Made by a program: the position numbers and the translations under genes. DNA of 64,000 bases, from positions 2,046,001 through 2,110,000 of the forward strand of contig OZ257257.1 of the NCBI GenBank assembly GCA_965279705.1, read 5' to 3'. This document shows positions 34,810-44,548 of this stretch, piece after piece (within the stretch, counting starts at the first letter, position 1; the number at the start of each line of letters is the position of its first letter). Source of the stretch: Stagnimonas sp965279705. Lineage in GTDB: Bacteria; Pseudomonadota; Gammaproteobacteria; Nevskiales; Nevskiaceae. Under the pieces are notes generated by a model. That model was not told the origin of the DNA. It worked only from the letters and a program-made list of their open reading frames with translations, and did not search any database.

Positions 34810-35928
34810 TTAGCCGGTCAGCGCCTCTTGCGCGGGCTGATAGTCGTAACCCAGCACATCGGCAACAGCCTTGTAGGTGACCTTGCCCTCGTGCACGTTC
34901 AGGCCGTTGCAAAGGTGCTCGTCGTCGAGCAGCGCCTTCTTGTAGCCCTTGTTGGCGAGCGCGAGTGCGAACGGCAGCGTCGCGTTGGTAAGTGCAAAGG
35001 TGCTGGTGCGCGCCACGCCACCCGGCATGTTGGCGACGCAGTAATGCACGATGTTTTCTTCCACATACGTCGGGTTCTGGTGCGTGGTCGCGCGTGAGGT
35101 TTCGAAGCAACCACCCTGGTCGATGGCGACGTCGACAATCACCGTCGCCGGCTTCATCAGCTTGAGCATCGCGCGGGTCACCAGCTTGGGTGCGGCCGCA
35201 CCCGGCACCAGCACCGCACCGATCACGAGGTCTGCCTTGCTGATGCAGGATTCGAGCGCGTCAGCCGTGGAATATAGCGTTTGCAGGCGGCCATCGAACG
35301 TGGTGTCGAGCCAGTTCAGGCGCGGGATCGAGCGGTCGAGAATGGTGACATTCGCACCCATGCCCACGGCCACACGCGCCGCGTTGTAGCCCACCACGCC
35401 ACCGCCGATCACCAGCACTTCAGCCGGTGCCACACCAGGCACGCCACCCATCAAAACGCCATTGCCGCCCTGCGCTTTTTCCATCGCGTGTGCACCGGCC
35501 TGGATCGACATGCGACCCGCCACCTCGCTCATCGGTGCCAGCAGCGGCAAACCACCGGCGCGGTCGGTCACGGTCTCGTAGGCGATGGCGACACAACCGG
35601 AATTGACTAGACCCTTGGTCTGCTCAGGGTCGGGTGCCAAGTGCAGGTATGTGAACAGCACCTGCCCCTTGCGCAGCATCTTGCACTCGACCGCCTGCGG
35701 CTCCTTCACCTTGATGATCATGTCGGCGCGCTGAAAAATTTCAGCGGCGGATTCGACGATCTCGGCACCGGCAGCCACATAGGCCGCATCGGTGATACCG
35801 ATGCCCAGGCCGGCACCTTTCTGGATCAACACCGAATGACCATGCACCTTCAACTCGCGTGCACCAGCCGGTGTGAGGCCCACGCGGTATTCGTGGTTTT
35901 TGATTTCTTTGGGGGTGCCGATGAGCAT
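34810..35928 (-). CDS. ald: Alanine dehydrogenase
   Basis: A 372-residue NAD-dependent enzyme that converts L-alanine to pyruvate and ammonia and back. Signature segments are MLIGTPKEIKNHEYRVGLTP, the substrate Lys/His region PLLAPMSEVAGRMS, and the Rossmann motif VLVIGGGVVGYNAARVA. The start at 35928 matches the family exactly. No operon partner. Confidence 0.95.
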   Translation of the reverse strand: MLIGTPKEIKNHEYRVGLTPAGARELKVHGHSVLIQKGAGLGIGITDAAYVAAGAEIVESAAEIFQRADMIIKVKEPQAVECKMLRKGQVLFTYLHLAPDPEQTKGLVNSGCVAIAYETVTDRAGGLPLLAPMSEVAGRMSIQAGAHAMEKAQGGNGVLMGGVPGVAPAEVLVIGGGVVGYNAARVAVGMGANVTILDRSIPRLNWLDTTFDGRLQTLYSTADALESCISKADLVIGAVLVPGAAAPKLVTRAMLKLMKPATVIVDVAIDQGGCFETSRATTHQNPTYVEENIVHYCVANMPGGVARTSTFALTNATLPFALALANKGYKKALLDDEHLCNGLNVHEGKVTYKAVADVLGYDYQPAQEALTG

Positions 35929-36008
35929 GGAGAGTCTCGTTGGATGGGCCTTTAGCCGATGGCTCAGTCTAACAATCCATGCCTCAGATGACTGCCTACC
36001 CATACAAG

Positions 36009-36041
36009 AAAAAGGCCCAACACACTTGGCACGCCGGGCCC
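36009..36041 (-). terminator. Probable terminator of the Ig-like lipoprotein gene
   Basis: On the minus strand GGCCC, 17-base loop, GGGCC followed by TTTTTC. The stem is short but placed about 45 bases after the lipoprotein stop, with a U-tract. Confidence 0.45.
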
Positions 36042-36086
36042 CTCTTCTTGACTAGGCGCAGAAAGCTATGGCGACACAAAGCCCAC

Positions 36087-37997
36087 TTAGTTGAAGTCGC
36101 GGCAATCCTGCGCAACGCCATAAGGGCTGTTCTGCCCGGGCGGAGACACTTGCAGATCGGAAAGATCCGAGGCAAGAACTGGAAGTAGGAAAGATGCTTT
36201 TTCGCTTGATTCAGTACCTGACACGTTGACTGAAGCTCGCAACACAACACTGACCCAGCTCGCATGATCCTGCGGATAAGTCAGGTTGAATTGCGCGCTT
36301 CCGTCGCTGTCAAGAGTCACTGTGGAGGGCAGGGAAACCACATTGCCAGGTTCCAATGTCTGGTTGGAGTTAAAGTCTTCCCCTACATCGAGAACGCCAT
36401 CAAGATCATTGTCCTCGTTGTTGCATGTAGTGGATTGCGCGATACACCACACGTCGGGCGTCCCATCTGGCGGCACTGTGTTGTCACACTGACTGTATGA
36501 GCCTTTTCCATAGCGGACCGAGGCGACCTCCAAACGAACTTGTGCCGAAGCAGCTGGATTGCCGGCGGAATCCGTCACTATCACCGCATAGGGCATCTGA
36601 TACTGAGTCAGATTTTTCTCGGTGATCTCGTTACCAGTACCCAACACGACACGCAGAGCACCGCCTGCGACCGTCAGGGTTGCCAGCGAGTTGACCCCCG
36701 TGCTGGCAGCAGTGGCAGTGACTTTCACACCGGCATTAGCACTTTGTGTAGCCGTAGAACGATAAATGACCGTAGTTCTGCCTTGACTGTTGGTCACGCC
36801 ACTGCCTGCAGAAAGCGAGCCGTTGGTCACATCGTCCAAAGTGAAATTGACCCGGCTGTTCTTCACAAGATTGCCGGCGGTATCGCGCACCGTCGCAATG
36901 ACGTTGCTCTGACTGTTTGTCGGGATGACCGTAGGATCAAACTGCACATTGATCGCATTCGCTGTCGTCGCGACGAACTCCGACGTGCTCGAAGTGCTCG
37001 GTTTGGTCAGGTCAGCGCTCGCCGCCTCGAAAAGCACGCCGCCAGCATTGCTGGAGGTGATTTGCACCGTCGCCCTACCGTTGGCATCGAGTGTGCCGGA
37101 TGTTGCCGACAAGGTACCACGCGTCGAGGAAATCGAGAACGTCTTGCCTGCCGTTTCGGTTGCAACACCACCGCGCAGCCATTCAATGGTGACGGGAATG
37201 CTTGTGTTGAGGCCAAGTTCGGTTCCCGCCGCCGGAGTAACGATGCGGAACTGATCGTTGGAGACAACAATCGCCTTGGAACTCGTCTGGCCGAGTGCTG
37301 TGAAGGTCAACGTCTCGTTCGCCGCGCTGGTAGGCGTTACATCCACCATCGCCTGGCCGGTTGCGGAGTCTGTGGTGAGGCTTGTCGAACTCAGCGTGCT
37401 GCCAGCAGCGGCGGAAACAGTTACTGCCTGCCCGCCTATGCCCTTGCCGCCAGCATCGAGCAGGGTCACGGTATAACGCCCCCGCTGACCGACTGCGAGG
37501 CTGTCGGGGCCAGCATTCACTAGTGTTGTGCCCACAACATTAACCGTCAGCGAGCCCGAAATGCTGCTAGAGGTCGCAGCCACGCGAAGAGAGCGGTTGG
37601 CCTTGCTGGTTGGCGTCGTCAGTGTGGCAAAAGCATTGCCACTTGCATCGGTTGTGCCTTGGGTAACTGTTAATACACCCTGATTATCGACCGAGAACTG
37701 CACGGTCGCGCCGGCAACAATGTTGTTGGCGCTGTCAATCACCGTCGCCGTGAGCTTCACGCCCTTGTCGGCAGTGCTGGCATCCGAAGGCAGCTGGACG
37801 GTGTCTGCCAGCAAGGTGACAGTGGCAACCGTTGGACCCGTCGGCGTTGTCGGGGTCGTCGGTGTCGTCGGGGTGGTGGGAGTAGTTGGCGTGGTCGGGG
37901 TGCCGCTCGATGTACCAATGTTGTCAGCACCGCCGCAAGCCGCGAGCGTGATGCAAAGCAATGCAGCCGAAATGGAACGCGCAGCAGACTTGAACAT
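36087..37997 (-). CDS. Large Ig-like (Big-1/invasin-type) surface lipoprotein
   Basis: A 636-residue lipoprotein: signal peptide ending in the lipobox LAAC at residue 21, then a Thr-Pro-Thr linker (seven units, residues 33-53), then several beta-sandwich modules of bacterial Ig-like type with recurring phrases such as ATVIDSANNIVAGATVQFSV, ATVRDTAGNLVKNSRVNFTL and VTDSAGNPAASAQVRLEV. Near residue 545 DNDLDGVLDVGEDFNSN resembles a calcium-binding loop. It probably sits on the outer membrane and may act in adhesion; the partner is unknown. It is monocistronic. Confidence 0.8.
   Translation of the reverse strand: MFKSAARSISAALLCITLAACGGADNIGTSSGTPTTPTTPTTPTTPTTPTTPTGPTVATVTLLADTVQLPSDASTADKGVKLTATVIDSANNIVAGATVQFSVDNQGVLTVTQGTTDASGNAFATLTTPTSKANRSLRVAATSSSISGSLTVNVVGTTLVNAGPDSLAVGQRGRYTVTLLDAGGKGIGGQAVTVSAAAGSTLSSTSLTTDSATGQAMVDVTPTSAANETLTFTALGQTSSKAIVVSNDQFRIVTPAAGTELGLNTSIPVTIEWLRGGVATETAGKTFSISSTRGTLSATSGTLDANGRATVQITSSNAGGVLFEAASADLTKPSTSSTSEFVATTANAINVQFDPTVIPTNSQSNVIATVRDTAGNLVKNSRVNFTLDDVTNGSLSAGSGVTNSQGRTTVIYRSTATQSANAGVKVTATAASTGVNSLATLTVAGGALRVVLGTGNEITEKNLTQYQMPYAVIVTDSAGNPAASAQVRLEVASVRYGKGSYSQCDNTVPPDGTPDVWCIAQSTTCNNEDNDLDGVLDVGEDFNSNQTLEPGNVVSLPSTVTLDSDGSAQFNLTYPQDHASWVSVVLRASVNVSGTESSEKASFLLPVLASDLSDLQVSPPGQNSPYGVAQDCRDFN
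37839..37901 (-). repeat. Nine-base coding repeat (Thr-Pro-Thr x7)
   Basis: Seven tandem nine-base units encode TPT in the linker just after the lipobox of the Ig-like lipoprotein. Third-codon positions vary between units, so it is an older, drifting repeat that can still change length by whole units without frameshift. Confidence 0.8.
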
Positions 37998-38206
37998 GTT
38001 GCTCCCCTGTCGCCATTCGGCGCGCTATAAGTTGCTGGGATCGTAACCGTGAAAGTCAAGTAAAACAAGAAACTCGCGCACGAAATCAAAGCAGTTTCGC
38101 AGCTTTGTCGGATACTTCCGGCCGCTTGCCGGAATACGCCTGAAAATGTGCTGCCGGCCCCAGCAGCAACCTCATCTACCCACCGCAGCGCGCCCTAAAT
38201 CTGCCC

Positions 38207-38551
38207 ATGCAAAAGCCCCGCTTCTTCGCCATGCCTGCCCTCATGTTCGCGGCAGGTTTGGGCTTGGTTTTCTACTACGGCCATGCCTGGTATCGGCTGC
38301 CGGTGTATTCCCCGGCCGAGATCGAGCAGTCGGTGGAGATCAATCTTGCGCTCGACCAGCAACGTCGTGGCGTTGCACCGTCCAGTGACGCGGCTGAGTT
38401 GGCGCGACTGCGGCAAGGCATTGCCGATGCTCTGGCTGCCGAAATCTACCGTGAGAAACGCGAGGTGCAAGGTTATGTCGGCACCGGCGTGATCCTGTTG
38501 CTAATGGGTCTCGTGCAAATGGCCATCCTGCGCCGCATGGCCGCGCGTTAA
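38207..38551 (+). CDS. Small membrane protein of unknown function
   Basis: A 114-residue protein with a transmembrane segment at each end (residues about 9-26 and 91-107) and a polar, charged loop between (EIEQSVEINLALDQQ... to EIYREKREV). No family was recognised. It ends 11 bases before tRNA-Arg and is probably transcribed into it. Confidence 0.6.
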   Translation: MQKPRFFAMPALMFAAGLGLVFYYGHAWYRLPVYSPAEIEQSVEINLALDQQRRGVAPSSDAAELARLRQGIADALAAEIYREKREVQGYVGTGVILLLMGLVQMAILRRMAAR

Positions 38552-38562
38552 ACTGTTGCCAT

Positions 38563-38639
38563 GCGCCAGTAGCTCAGCTGGATAGAGCGCGCCCCTCCTA
38601 AGGGCGAGGTCGCAGGTTCGAATCTTGCCTGGCGCACCA
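38563..38639 (+). tRNA. tRNA-Arg (anticodon CCT)
   Basis: 77 bases with encoded CCA. Acceptor GCGCCAG pairs with CTGGCGC; anticodon stem CGCCC/GGGCG encloses the loop CTCCTAA, giving anticodon CCT (reads AGG). The T-arm has TTCGAAT. No integrase or att repeat is seen next to it. Confidence 0.97.
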
Positions 38640-38662
38640 TTTCACTTCACACCGTACTGCCC

Positions 38663-39085
38663 ATGCGCTCCCTGCTGACGCCCGCTGCCCTGCACCGCCT
38701 GCGCACGGTGTGTCTCGGCATCACCTTTTTCTGGTTCGCGATCGGCGGCCTTGCGCATTTCTGGGCGACGGATTTCTTCGTGCACATCACACCGCCGTGG
38801 GTGCCGCAGCCGCGTGCCGTGGTGGTCTGGAGCGGCGTGCTGGAGCTGCTACTTGCCGCCGCCCTGTTCTCGCGCCAATGGCGGCCTTGGGCGGGATGGG
38901 CACTGATTGCAGTGATTGCGGCGGTCTCCAGCGCCAATGTGCATATGTGGTTGCACCCGCAGCTGTTCCCCGAAGCCCCGGCATGGATCTACACCGCGCG
39001 ATTGATTCTGCAAGTGGGCCTGGTCTGGGCCGTGTGGTTCGGCACGCGCGTACTGCCTAAGCAGGCAACAGCAGGCGCCAGCTGA
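38663..39085 (+). CDS. DoxX-like four-helix membrane protein
   Basis: A 140-residue inner-membrane protein with four predicted helices and the DoxX-type layout (HFWATDFFVHITPPWVP..., then VVWSGVLELLLAAALF and a C-terminal helix with ARLILQVGLVWAVWF). The family is of uncertain function. It begins 23 bases after tRNA-Arg and its 3' end overlaps the convergent DUF3429 gene by 29 bases. Confidence 0.75.
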   Translation: MRSLLTPAALHRLRTVCLGITFFWFAIGGLAHFWATDFFVHITPPWVPQPRAVVVWSGVLELLLAAALFSRQWRPWAGWALIAVIAAVSSANVHMWLHPQLFPEAPAWIYTARLILQVGLVWAVWFGTRVLPKQATAGAS

Positions 39086-39488
39086 GTGCGATCAGAACCC
39101 CGGCCGTGAGAATGGCGCGCAGGCGGAAGTAACCTTCGATGGAATCCAGCGCCCGGTCGCGCCAGTAGTCGGCCAGCAGCAACAGCAGGAACACCACGCC
39201 GAGCAGCAGCAGAGAAGCATGGAAAGCCAGCGCCAGTGCAGCCCAACTCAGCAGCATCAGTACGACCGAAATAGTCACGCCCAACAGGCCCGCGCTGCCC
39301 CGCGACAAGGGCACCGCAAAACCCCAGAAGGTGCCGGCCATGAAGCTCGCAATCATCGCCACGTAATAGCGCCACATCACATCCAGCCAGGCCGGTGCGG
39401 TCTCTGGCGAAACAGTGAGCCAGAGCGGCCCTGCAATGAATGGCAGCAGGCCCGAGAGGCCCATCCAGAACGCGAGGGGTGACAGCAT
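39057..39488 (-). CDS. DUF3429 membrane protein
   Basis: A 143-residue protein with about five hydrophobic segments; LSPLAFWMGLSGLLPFIAGP and AGTFWGFAVPLSRG match DUF3429. Function is unknown. It converges with and overlaps the DoxX-like gene by 29 bases. Confidence 0.78.
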   Translation of the reverse strand: MLSPLAFWMGLSGLLPFIAGPLWLTVSPETAPAWLDVMWRYYVAMIASFMAGTFWGFAVPLSRGSAGLLGVTISVVLMLLSWAALALAFHASLLLLGVVFLLLLLADYWRDRALDSIEGYFRLRAILTAGVLIALSWRLLLPA

Positions 39489-39550
39489 GGCGTGCTCCTT
39501 GGTCAGGCGGACATAGTGCGCGCACTTCAGCCCTGCATCACTACTGCCAG

Positions 39551-41224
39551 TCAGAGGGCGCCAATCGACTGGCAGTAGGCGGCGAGAACCGGGTTGATCA
39601 CGGTCGGCGGCAGACGCTTGAGCGTGGCCTGTTCATAGTCGTAGGCAAAGCCCAGCAGCTTGGCCTCGGTGAAGGGCGCACCGGCAAACGACAGGCCCTG
39701 CGGCACCTGGCCCACATACCCCATCGGCACCGTGATGTTGGGGTAGCCGGCAGCGGCTGTGACCCCGACATTGCCGCTGCCGGGCGCGATGATGGCATCG
39801 AGCTGGTTGTCGTTGATGGCCGTGTCCAGTGCCATCTGCGAGCCGCCGACGGCGGCGGTGCGACTGGCGAGATAGACCGGGTCGAGTGCCAGGCCGCTCA
39901 TGGCGTTGCTGGCAATCAAAAGGTCTTGTCCGTACTTCACCTTGTCAGTGTTCTGGGCGTTGAACAGGATGATGTCGGTCAAGGTCGCCACCGGCAGACC
40001 CGGCCCGGCCTCGGTCGCCAGATACTGGTTGAGATACCACTTGAACTCGTTGGTGATGGTGGTCAGCGAGAGGGTCGACAGCGTGCCGGCATCGCTCTCG
40101 GTGAACTCGATGATCTCGGCGCCCTGCGCGCGCAGCACGGCCAGCGCCTCGCCAAACAGTCCGTCACTGGTGACATCGCTGCCGCGCACGCCCAGACGCG
40201 CACCTTGCAATGCTGTGGTCGAAAGCGCGGCCAGATAATCCGGCACCACACCGCCCAATGCCGCCGTGAATCGCGGACTGGCATCGTCGAGCGGATCTAC
40301 GCCGGCGACCACGCCCAGCAGCGCCGCGGCATCGGTCACGGTGCGGGTCATCGGCCCTGCCGTGTCAAACACATGCGCAAGCGGGATGACCCCCGCGCGA
40401 CTCACCAACCCGACCGTGGGCTTGAGCCCCACCAGACTGTGGACGATGGCGGGGCTGATGATCGAGCCCGAGGTCTCGCTGCCAATGGCCACGGTCGCAA
40501 AAGCCATCGTCGCCGCCACGCCAGATCCGGTGGAGCTGCCAAGCGGATCGGCCGCATAGTCATAGGGCGCAATCACCTGCCCGCCCAGCGAGGAGTAGCC
40601 GTTGGGCATGTTGAGCGACACCCAGTTGGCAAACTCGCTGAGATTGGTCTTGCCCAGCACGATCGCGCCGGCAGCACGCAAGCGCTGGGTGAGGGTGGCC
40701 TCGACCTTGGGTATGTTCAGCGCCAGTGCGATGGAGCCTGCGGTGGTCGGCATGTCGGTGGTGCCGACGTTGTCCTTGAGCAGCACCGGCAGGCCATCGA
40801 GTGGCCCGCGGCTTTCGCCCTTGGCACGACGTGCATCGGCGGCGCGGGCTTGCTGCAAAGTAGTTGGGGCCAGGGTGCGGATGGCATTGAGCGCCGGGCT
40901 GCCGGTGCCGGCAGGCGCGTCGAACGCCGCGATGCGGTCCAGCGACTGCTGCACCAGCCGCTCGCTGCTCAAGCTGCCGTTCTTCAAGGCGGCTTGCAGC
41001 TCGATGACCGTCGCCGTTTGCAGGTTGATGCCCGAGAGCGCGCCGCCACAGGAGAGCGCGTCGTTGCCTGTCGGCACGCTGGGCGTCGGCACCATGGCCG
41101 ACACTGGCGGTTCGCTGCTGCCGCACGCTACCGTCAGCAGCACCGCCAGTGCGGCGCTGAAAGCCACATAGCGTGTGCCGGGAGACTGGGGTGCGTCGCT
41201 GGACTCTGTCAGTCGATTGTTCAT
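39551..41224 (-). CDS. Amidase-signature lipoprotein
   Basis: A 557-residue amidase-signature enzyme carrying a lipoprotein signal (LAVLLTVACGSSEPP). The Ser-Ser-Lys catalytic set is visible: Lys in PVLLKDNVGTTDMPTT and the Gly/Ser-rich GSSTGSGVAATMAFATVAIG with GSETSGSI. Such enzymes hydrolyse amide bonds; surface-anchored ones often act on exogenous amides, but the substrate here is unknown. The start at 41224 places the signal correctly. Confidence 0.85.
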   Translation of the reverse strand: MNNRLTESSDAPQSPGTRYVAFSAALAVLLTVACGSSEPPVSAMVPTPSVPTGNDALSCGGALSGINLQTATVIELQAALKNGSLSSERLVQQSLDRIAAFDAPAGTGSPALNAIRTLAPTTLQQARAADARRAKGESRGPLDGLPVLLKDNVGTTDMPTTAGSIALALNIPKVEATLTQRLRAAGAIVLGKTNLSEFANWVSLNMPNGYSSLGGQVIAPYDYAADPLGSSTGSGVAATMAFATVAIGSETSGSIISPAIVHSLVGLKPTVGLVSRAGVIPLAHVFDTAGPMTRTVTDAAALLGVVAGVDPLDDASPRFTAALGGVVPDYLAALSTTALQGARLGVRGSDVTSDGLFGEALAVLRAQGAEIIEFTESDAGTLSTLSLTTITNEFKWYLNQYLATEAGPGLPVATLTDIILFNAQNTDKVKYGQDLLIASNAMSGLALDPVYLASRTAAVGGSQMALDTAINDNQLDAIIAPGSGNVGVTAAAGYPNITVPMGYVGQVPQGLSFAGAPFTEAKLLGFAYDYEQATLKRLPPTVINPVLAAYCQSIGAL

Positions 41225-41297
41225 GCTTGCAAAACGCATGTTGCGTGCCAGTAGAGCGCAGACGAGCTTACCCAGACAGCGCAACCACTTCCCCGCC

Positions 41298-41672
41298 TCA
41301 CCGCTGCGCGTCCAGATAAAACCAGCGGCCGTCTTCGCGCACGAAACAGCTCGTTTCCGAAAGCCTTTGCGCACTCCCGCCGCCTTGCCGCCAGCGCGCG
41401 ACGAAGGCAACCGTCGCGTGATCGGCGTCGGTGTCGTGGTGCGACTGCACGGTGAGACCCAACCACTTCACATCAGCCTCGAGCGTCAGGTTTTCAGGCC
41501 GAGTGCTGGGGTGCCAGCTAGTCAGCAGATAGTCGGCACGCCCGAGCGCAAACGCTGAATAGCGCGAGCGCATCAGGGCTTCAGCATTTGCGGCTGGCGT
41601 GCCTTCGTGCAGTGGCGCACAACAATCACGGTAGCCCTTGCCACTACCGCAGGGACAAGGCGATGCACTCAT
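41298..41672 (-). CDS. YchJ-family SEC-C protein
   Basis: A 124-residue UPF0225 (YchJ) protein. The N-terminal SEC-C zinc motif CPCGSGKGYRDCC is followed by EALMRSRYSAFALGRADYLL and the WHPSTR segment typical of YchJ. Its function is unknown. Its ATG overlaps the stop of the hybrid kinase gene (ATGA), an unexpected coupling. Confidence 0.88.
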   Translation of the reverse strand: MSASPCPCGSGKGYRDCCAPLHEGTPAANAEALMRSRYSAFALGRADYLLTSWHPSTRPENLTLEADVKWLGLTVQSHHDTDADHATVAFVARWRQGGGSAQRLSETSCFVREDGRWFYLDAQR

Positions 41673-44548
41673 GCGGCGTAGCGCGGGCGCAGCAGACGCA
41701 GTTCTTCGATTAGCGCACCGTAGTCGTGTACCAGCGCCATCACCTCGGCATCCAAACCCTGCACCGTGCCCTTCTTGGCCAGCAGTTCGACCGTGCCGCA
41801 GCGGTCGGACAAGCGCAGCGCGCCCACCATCGCGGTATTGGCTTTGAGCGAATGTGTCGTGCGCCGCAGCAGCGTGGCATCGCCGGCGGCCAGGCTTGAT
41901 TGCAGCGCCTGCTGCATGGTGACCACGCCGTCCACCAGACTGTCCAGCAACTCCGCCACCCCTTCGCGGTCGAGCTGCGAAATCTGGCCGTCGAGAAACT
42001 CCGCGAGATTTTCGTCTTCGGTCGTTGGCTCGGACGGCGCGGCTGTCGGCACAACCACGGCAGCAGCGGCATTGAAGCGCGGCTGCACCTCGGCCAGGGC
42101 GTCGCTCAACAGGCGACGCTGGATGGGCTTGGCGATATGCCGCTCCATGCCGGCATCGAGGCACTCCTGCCGCTCGCTGTCGAGCACGCTGGCGGTCATC
42201 GCGAAGATGCGGGGCTGCTGTGCTGGTGGCAGTTGGCGAATGTGGCGCGTGGCGGTGAGGCCATCCATCACCGGCATGTGCACGTCCATCAGCACCAGGT
42301 CATAGCGCTGGTGTTGCACGGCATCCAGAGCTTCACGGCCGTTCTCTACGATGTCGGCGCTATAGCCCATCGACTTCAACATGCGCATCGTGACTTTCTG
42401 ATTGGTCTCGTTGTCTTCGGCGAGCAGGATGCGCAGCGGCGACAGTTGACTCTCCTCCGTCGTTGTAGCGGCTTCGATCGCGCCAACCAGCTGTCCGTTG
42501 GAGAGGGTGTCTTGAAACGCATCGAACAGCGTTGAACGGCGCAGGGGTTTCGATAGCACCACCGCAAACTCGGGTGCTAAGCGTCGCGTCATCTGCGCGC
42601 TGCTGGCCATGATCAGCGGCAGGTGCTCGGCATCACGATGGCGGCGAATGGCCTGGCCGAGGGCGCGGCCGTCCATCTCTGGCATCAGGTAATCGAGCAC
42701 GGCAATGTCGAAGGGATCACCGCGTGCAATCCATTCCAGCGCCTGCGCCGGGTAGGCGGTGTCGCGCGCCGCCATGCCCCAGAACTCGACCGTCGCACGC
42801 AGCAGACGGCGGTTGGTGTCGTTGTCGTCGACGATCAGCACCCGCTTGCTCTCGAAATCAATGTGGCGATTGCTGCCCTGCGTGTCGCTCACCCATTCCG
42901 GATGCGTCTCGGCGACGATGGAGAAACGAAACACCGAGCCGACACCCAGCGTGCTCGATACACCAACGCTGCCGCCCATCATTTCCGCCAGCCGCTTGCT
43001 GATGGCGAGGCCGAGGCCAGTACCGCCGTAGTTGCGCGTGGTGGAGCTATCGACCTGGCTGAAGGATTTGAACAGGCGATCCATGCGCTCGGGCGGGATG
43101 CCAATGCCGGTATCGCGCACCGCGAACTCGAAGAGATGGCGGTTCGCATCCAGAGCCCGCGCACTGACGCTCACCACCACCTCGCCCACCTCGGTGAACT
43201 TGACCGCATTGGCAATGAGATTGACCAATATCTGCCGCACCCGCTGCGGGTCACCGCGCAAGCCCTCTGGCGTACCGTCGGTGAAATCGAGTGCGAGATC
43301 GAGCTGCTTGGTGGAGGCTTTGCCCGCCACCAGCTCCATCGCATCTTCAACACAGCGACGCAGATCGAACACTTGCGAGTCGAGATCGAGCATGTTGGCT
43401 TCGATCTTCGAGAAATCAAGGATGTCGTTGATGACACCCAAGAGGTGATTGCTGCTGTTGGAGATGGTGTCGAGAAAATCCCGCTGTTCGGTATCGAGGC
43501 GGGTATCAGCCAGCATCTCAGACATGCCGATCACCGCGTTGAGCGGCGTGCGGATTTCGTGGCTCATGTTGGCGAGGAAATCGCTCTTGGCCTGATTCGC
43601 CGCCTCGGCAGCATGTCGCGCCGCTTGTGCCGCCCGCTCGGCGGCCTCCCTTGCCGCGATGTCGCGCTGGATGGCAGCCGCCATGTCGTTGAAGGTCGCA
43701 CCCAGCTCGTCCAGCTCGTGCAGGGCATGGCGACCTACGCGCTGCTCGTAATCACCACCAGCAATGCGACGGGTGCGCTCCATCAGGTTGCGCAGCGGTT
43801 TGATGAGGCTCTGCTCCGACAGCACGAACGACAGCGCGCTGAGCACCAGCATCAGCATCAGGAAGAAAATCTGCGAGGTCAGCAGGCGCTGATTACGGTC
43901 GCGCAGGGTGGTCACTTCGGTTTTGGTGCGCGCATCCACCAGCTGCTCGAAGTGCTCCACGGCGGCCATGATTCGGTCTTTGTGACTGAGGTAAGCCGCA
44001 TCGCTCAGGCGTTTGTAATCGCTGTAAACGTCCGTGATGTAGCGCTCATCCACCCCCGCGGCGATGCGCTTGTCAACGCGCGCCATCACTTCGACCTCGA
44101 TCTCGGCCAGCGCATCCGAAGCCTGCCGCGAGGCATCGAGTGCGGCGAATTCGGTGTCCGAAAACTGGGCATCGCGCATCAGCTCGACCAGCGATTTCGG
44201 CGAGCCGTACTGCAACTCTCCCTTGCCGTGTGCCAGCACTCGATCCCACAACGAGCCGTCGTATTGCAGTGGGCGCGGTGCGGTACCGTTGCGAATTGCC
44301 AGAATTTCCTCGTAATAATCCCGGTATCGGGTCTCGCCGGTCGCCACATAGAGCTGCACCATGCGGGTCAAGTCGTTGGAGCTTTGCCGCATGGATTCGG
44401 CGAGACGAAACGATTCATGCCGACGATTCTCGGCCTCGGCCTGCAACGACGTGGTGCGCACCTGCCAGGTCGAAACGTAGCCCAGCGCAAGTAATAACGC
44501 TGCAATCGTACCCAGCATCAATGCCACAGCAGTGCGCGCTGAAATCAT
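41669..44548 (-). CDS. Hybrid sensor histidine kinase (HAMP-HisKA-HATPase-REC-REC-HPt)
   Basis: A 959-residue membrane phosphorelay kinase. Helices at about 7-29 and 224-246 enclose a 190-residue helical sensor; HAMP follows (247-300). HisKA has H330 in NMSHEIRTPLN; the ATPase domain has DTGIGIPPE and GGTGLGLAIS. Two REC domains carry acceptor residues D619 and D755, and the C-terminal HPt has H899 in THSLKAN. The start at 44548 has AAGGAG ten bases upstream. It diverges from a REC-PAS-GGDEF gene, a likely output partner. Confidence 0.92.
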   Translation of the reverse strand: MISARTAVALMLGTIAALLLALGYVSTWQVRTTSLQAEAENRRHESFRLAESMRQSSNDLTRMVQLYVATGETRYRDYYEEILAIRNGTAPRPLQYDGSLWDRVLAHGKGELQYGSPKSLVELMRDAQFSDTEFAALDASRQASDALAEIEVEVMARVDKRIAAGVDERYITDVYSDYKRLSDAAYLSHKDRIMAAVEHFEQLVDARTKTEVTTLRDRNQRLLTSQIFFLMLMLVLSALSFVLSEQSLIKPLRNLMERTRRIAGGDYEQRVGRHALHELDELGATFNDMAAAIQRDIAAREAAERAAQAARHAAEAANQAKSDFLANMSHEIRTPLNAVIGMSEMLADTRLDTEQRDFLDTISNSSNHLLGVINDILDFSKIEANMLDLDSQVFDLRRCVEDAMELVAGKASTKQLDLALDFTDGTPEGLRGDPQRVRQILVNLIANAVKFTEVGEVVVSVSARALDANRHLFEFAVRDTGIGIPPERMDRLFKSFSQVDSSTTRNYGGTGLGLAISKRLAEMMGGSVGVSSTLGVGSVFRFSIVAETHPEWVSDTQGSNRHIDFESKRVLIVDDNDTNRRLLRATVEFWGMAARDTAYPAQALEWIARGDPFDIAVLDYLMPEMDGRALGQAIRRHRDAEHLPLIMASSAQMTRRLAPEFAVVLSKPLRRSTLFDAFQDTLSNGQLVGAIEAATTTEESQLSPLRILLAEDNETNQKVTMRMLKSMGYSADIVENGREALDAVQHQRYDLVLMDVHMPVMDGLTATRHIRQLPPAQQPRIFAMTASVLDSERQECLDAGMERHIAKPIQRRLLSDALAEVQPRFNAAAAVVVPTAAPSEPTTEDENLAEFLDGQISQLDREGVAELLDSLVDGVVTMQQALQSSLAAGDATLLRRTTHSLKANTAMVGALRLSDRCGTVELLAKKGTVQGLDAEVMALVHDYGALIEELRLLRPRYAA

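Noticed and set aside
38563..38639. tRNA-Arg as an integration site for a mobile element
   Set aside because: No integrase gene and no partial tRNA repeat downstream were found.
39440..41254. 604-codon open frame on the plus strand
   Set aside because: Antisense to the amidase gene, whose catalytic motifs are clear on the other strand.
42623..44494. 623-codon open frame on the plus strand
   Set aside because: Antisense shadow of the first hybrid kinase; His/Arg-rich with no motif.
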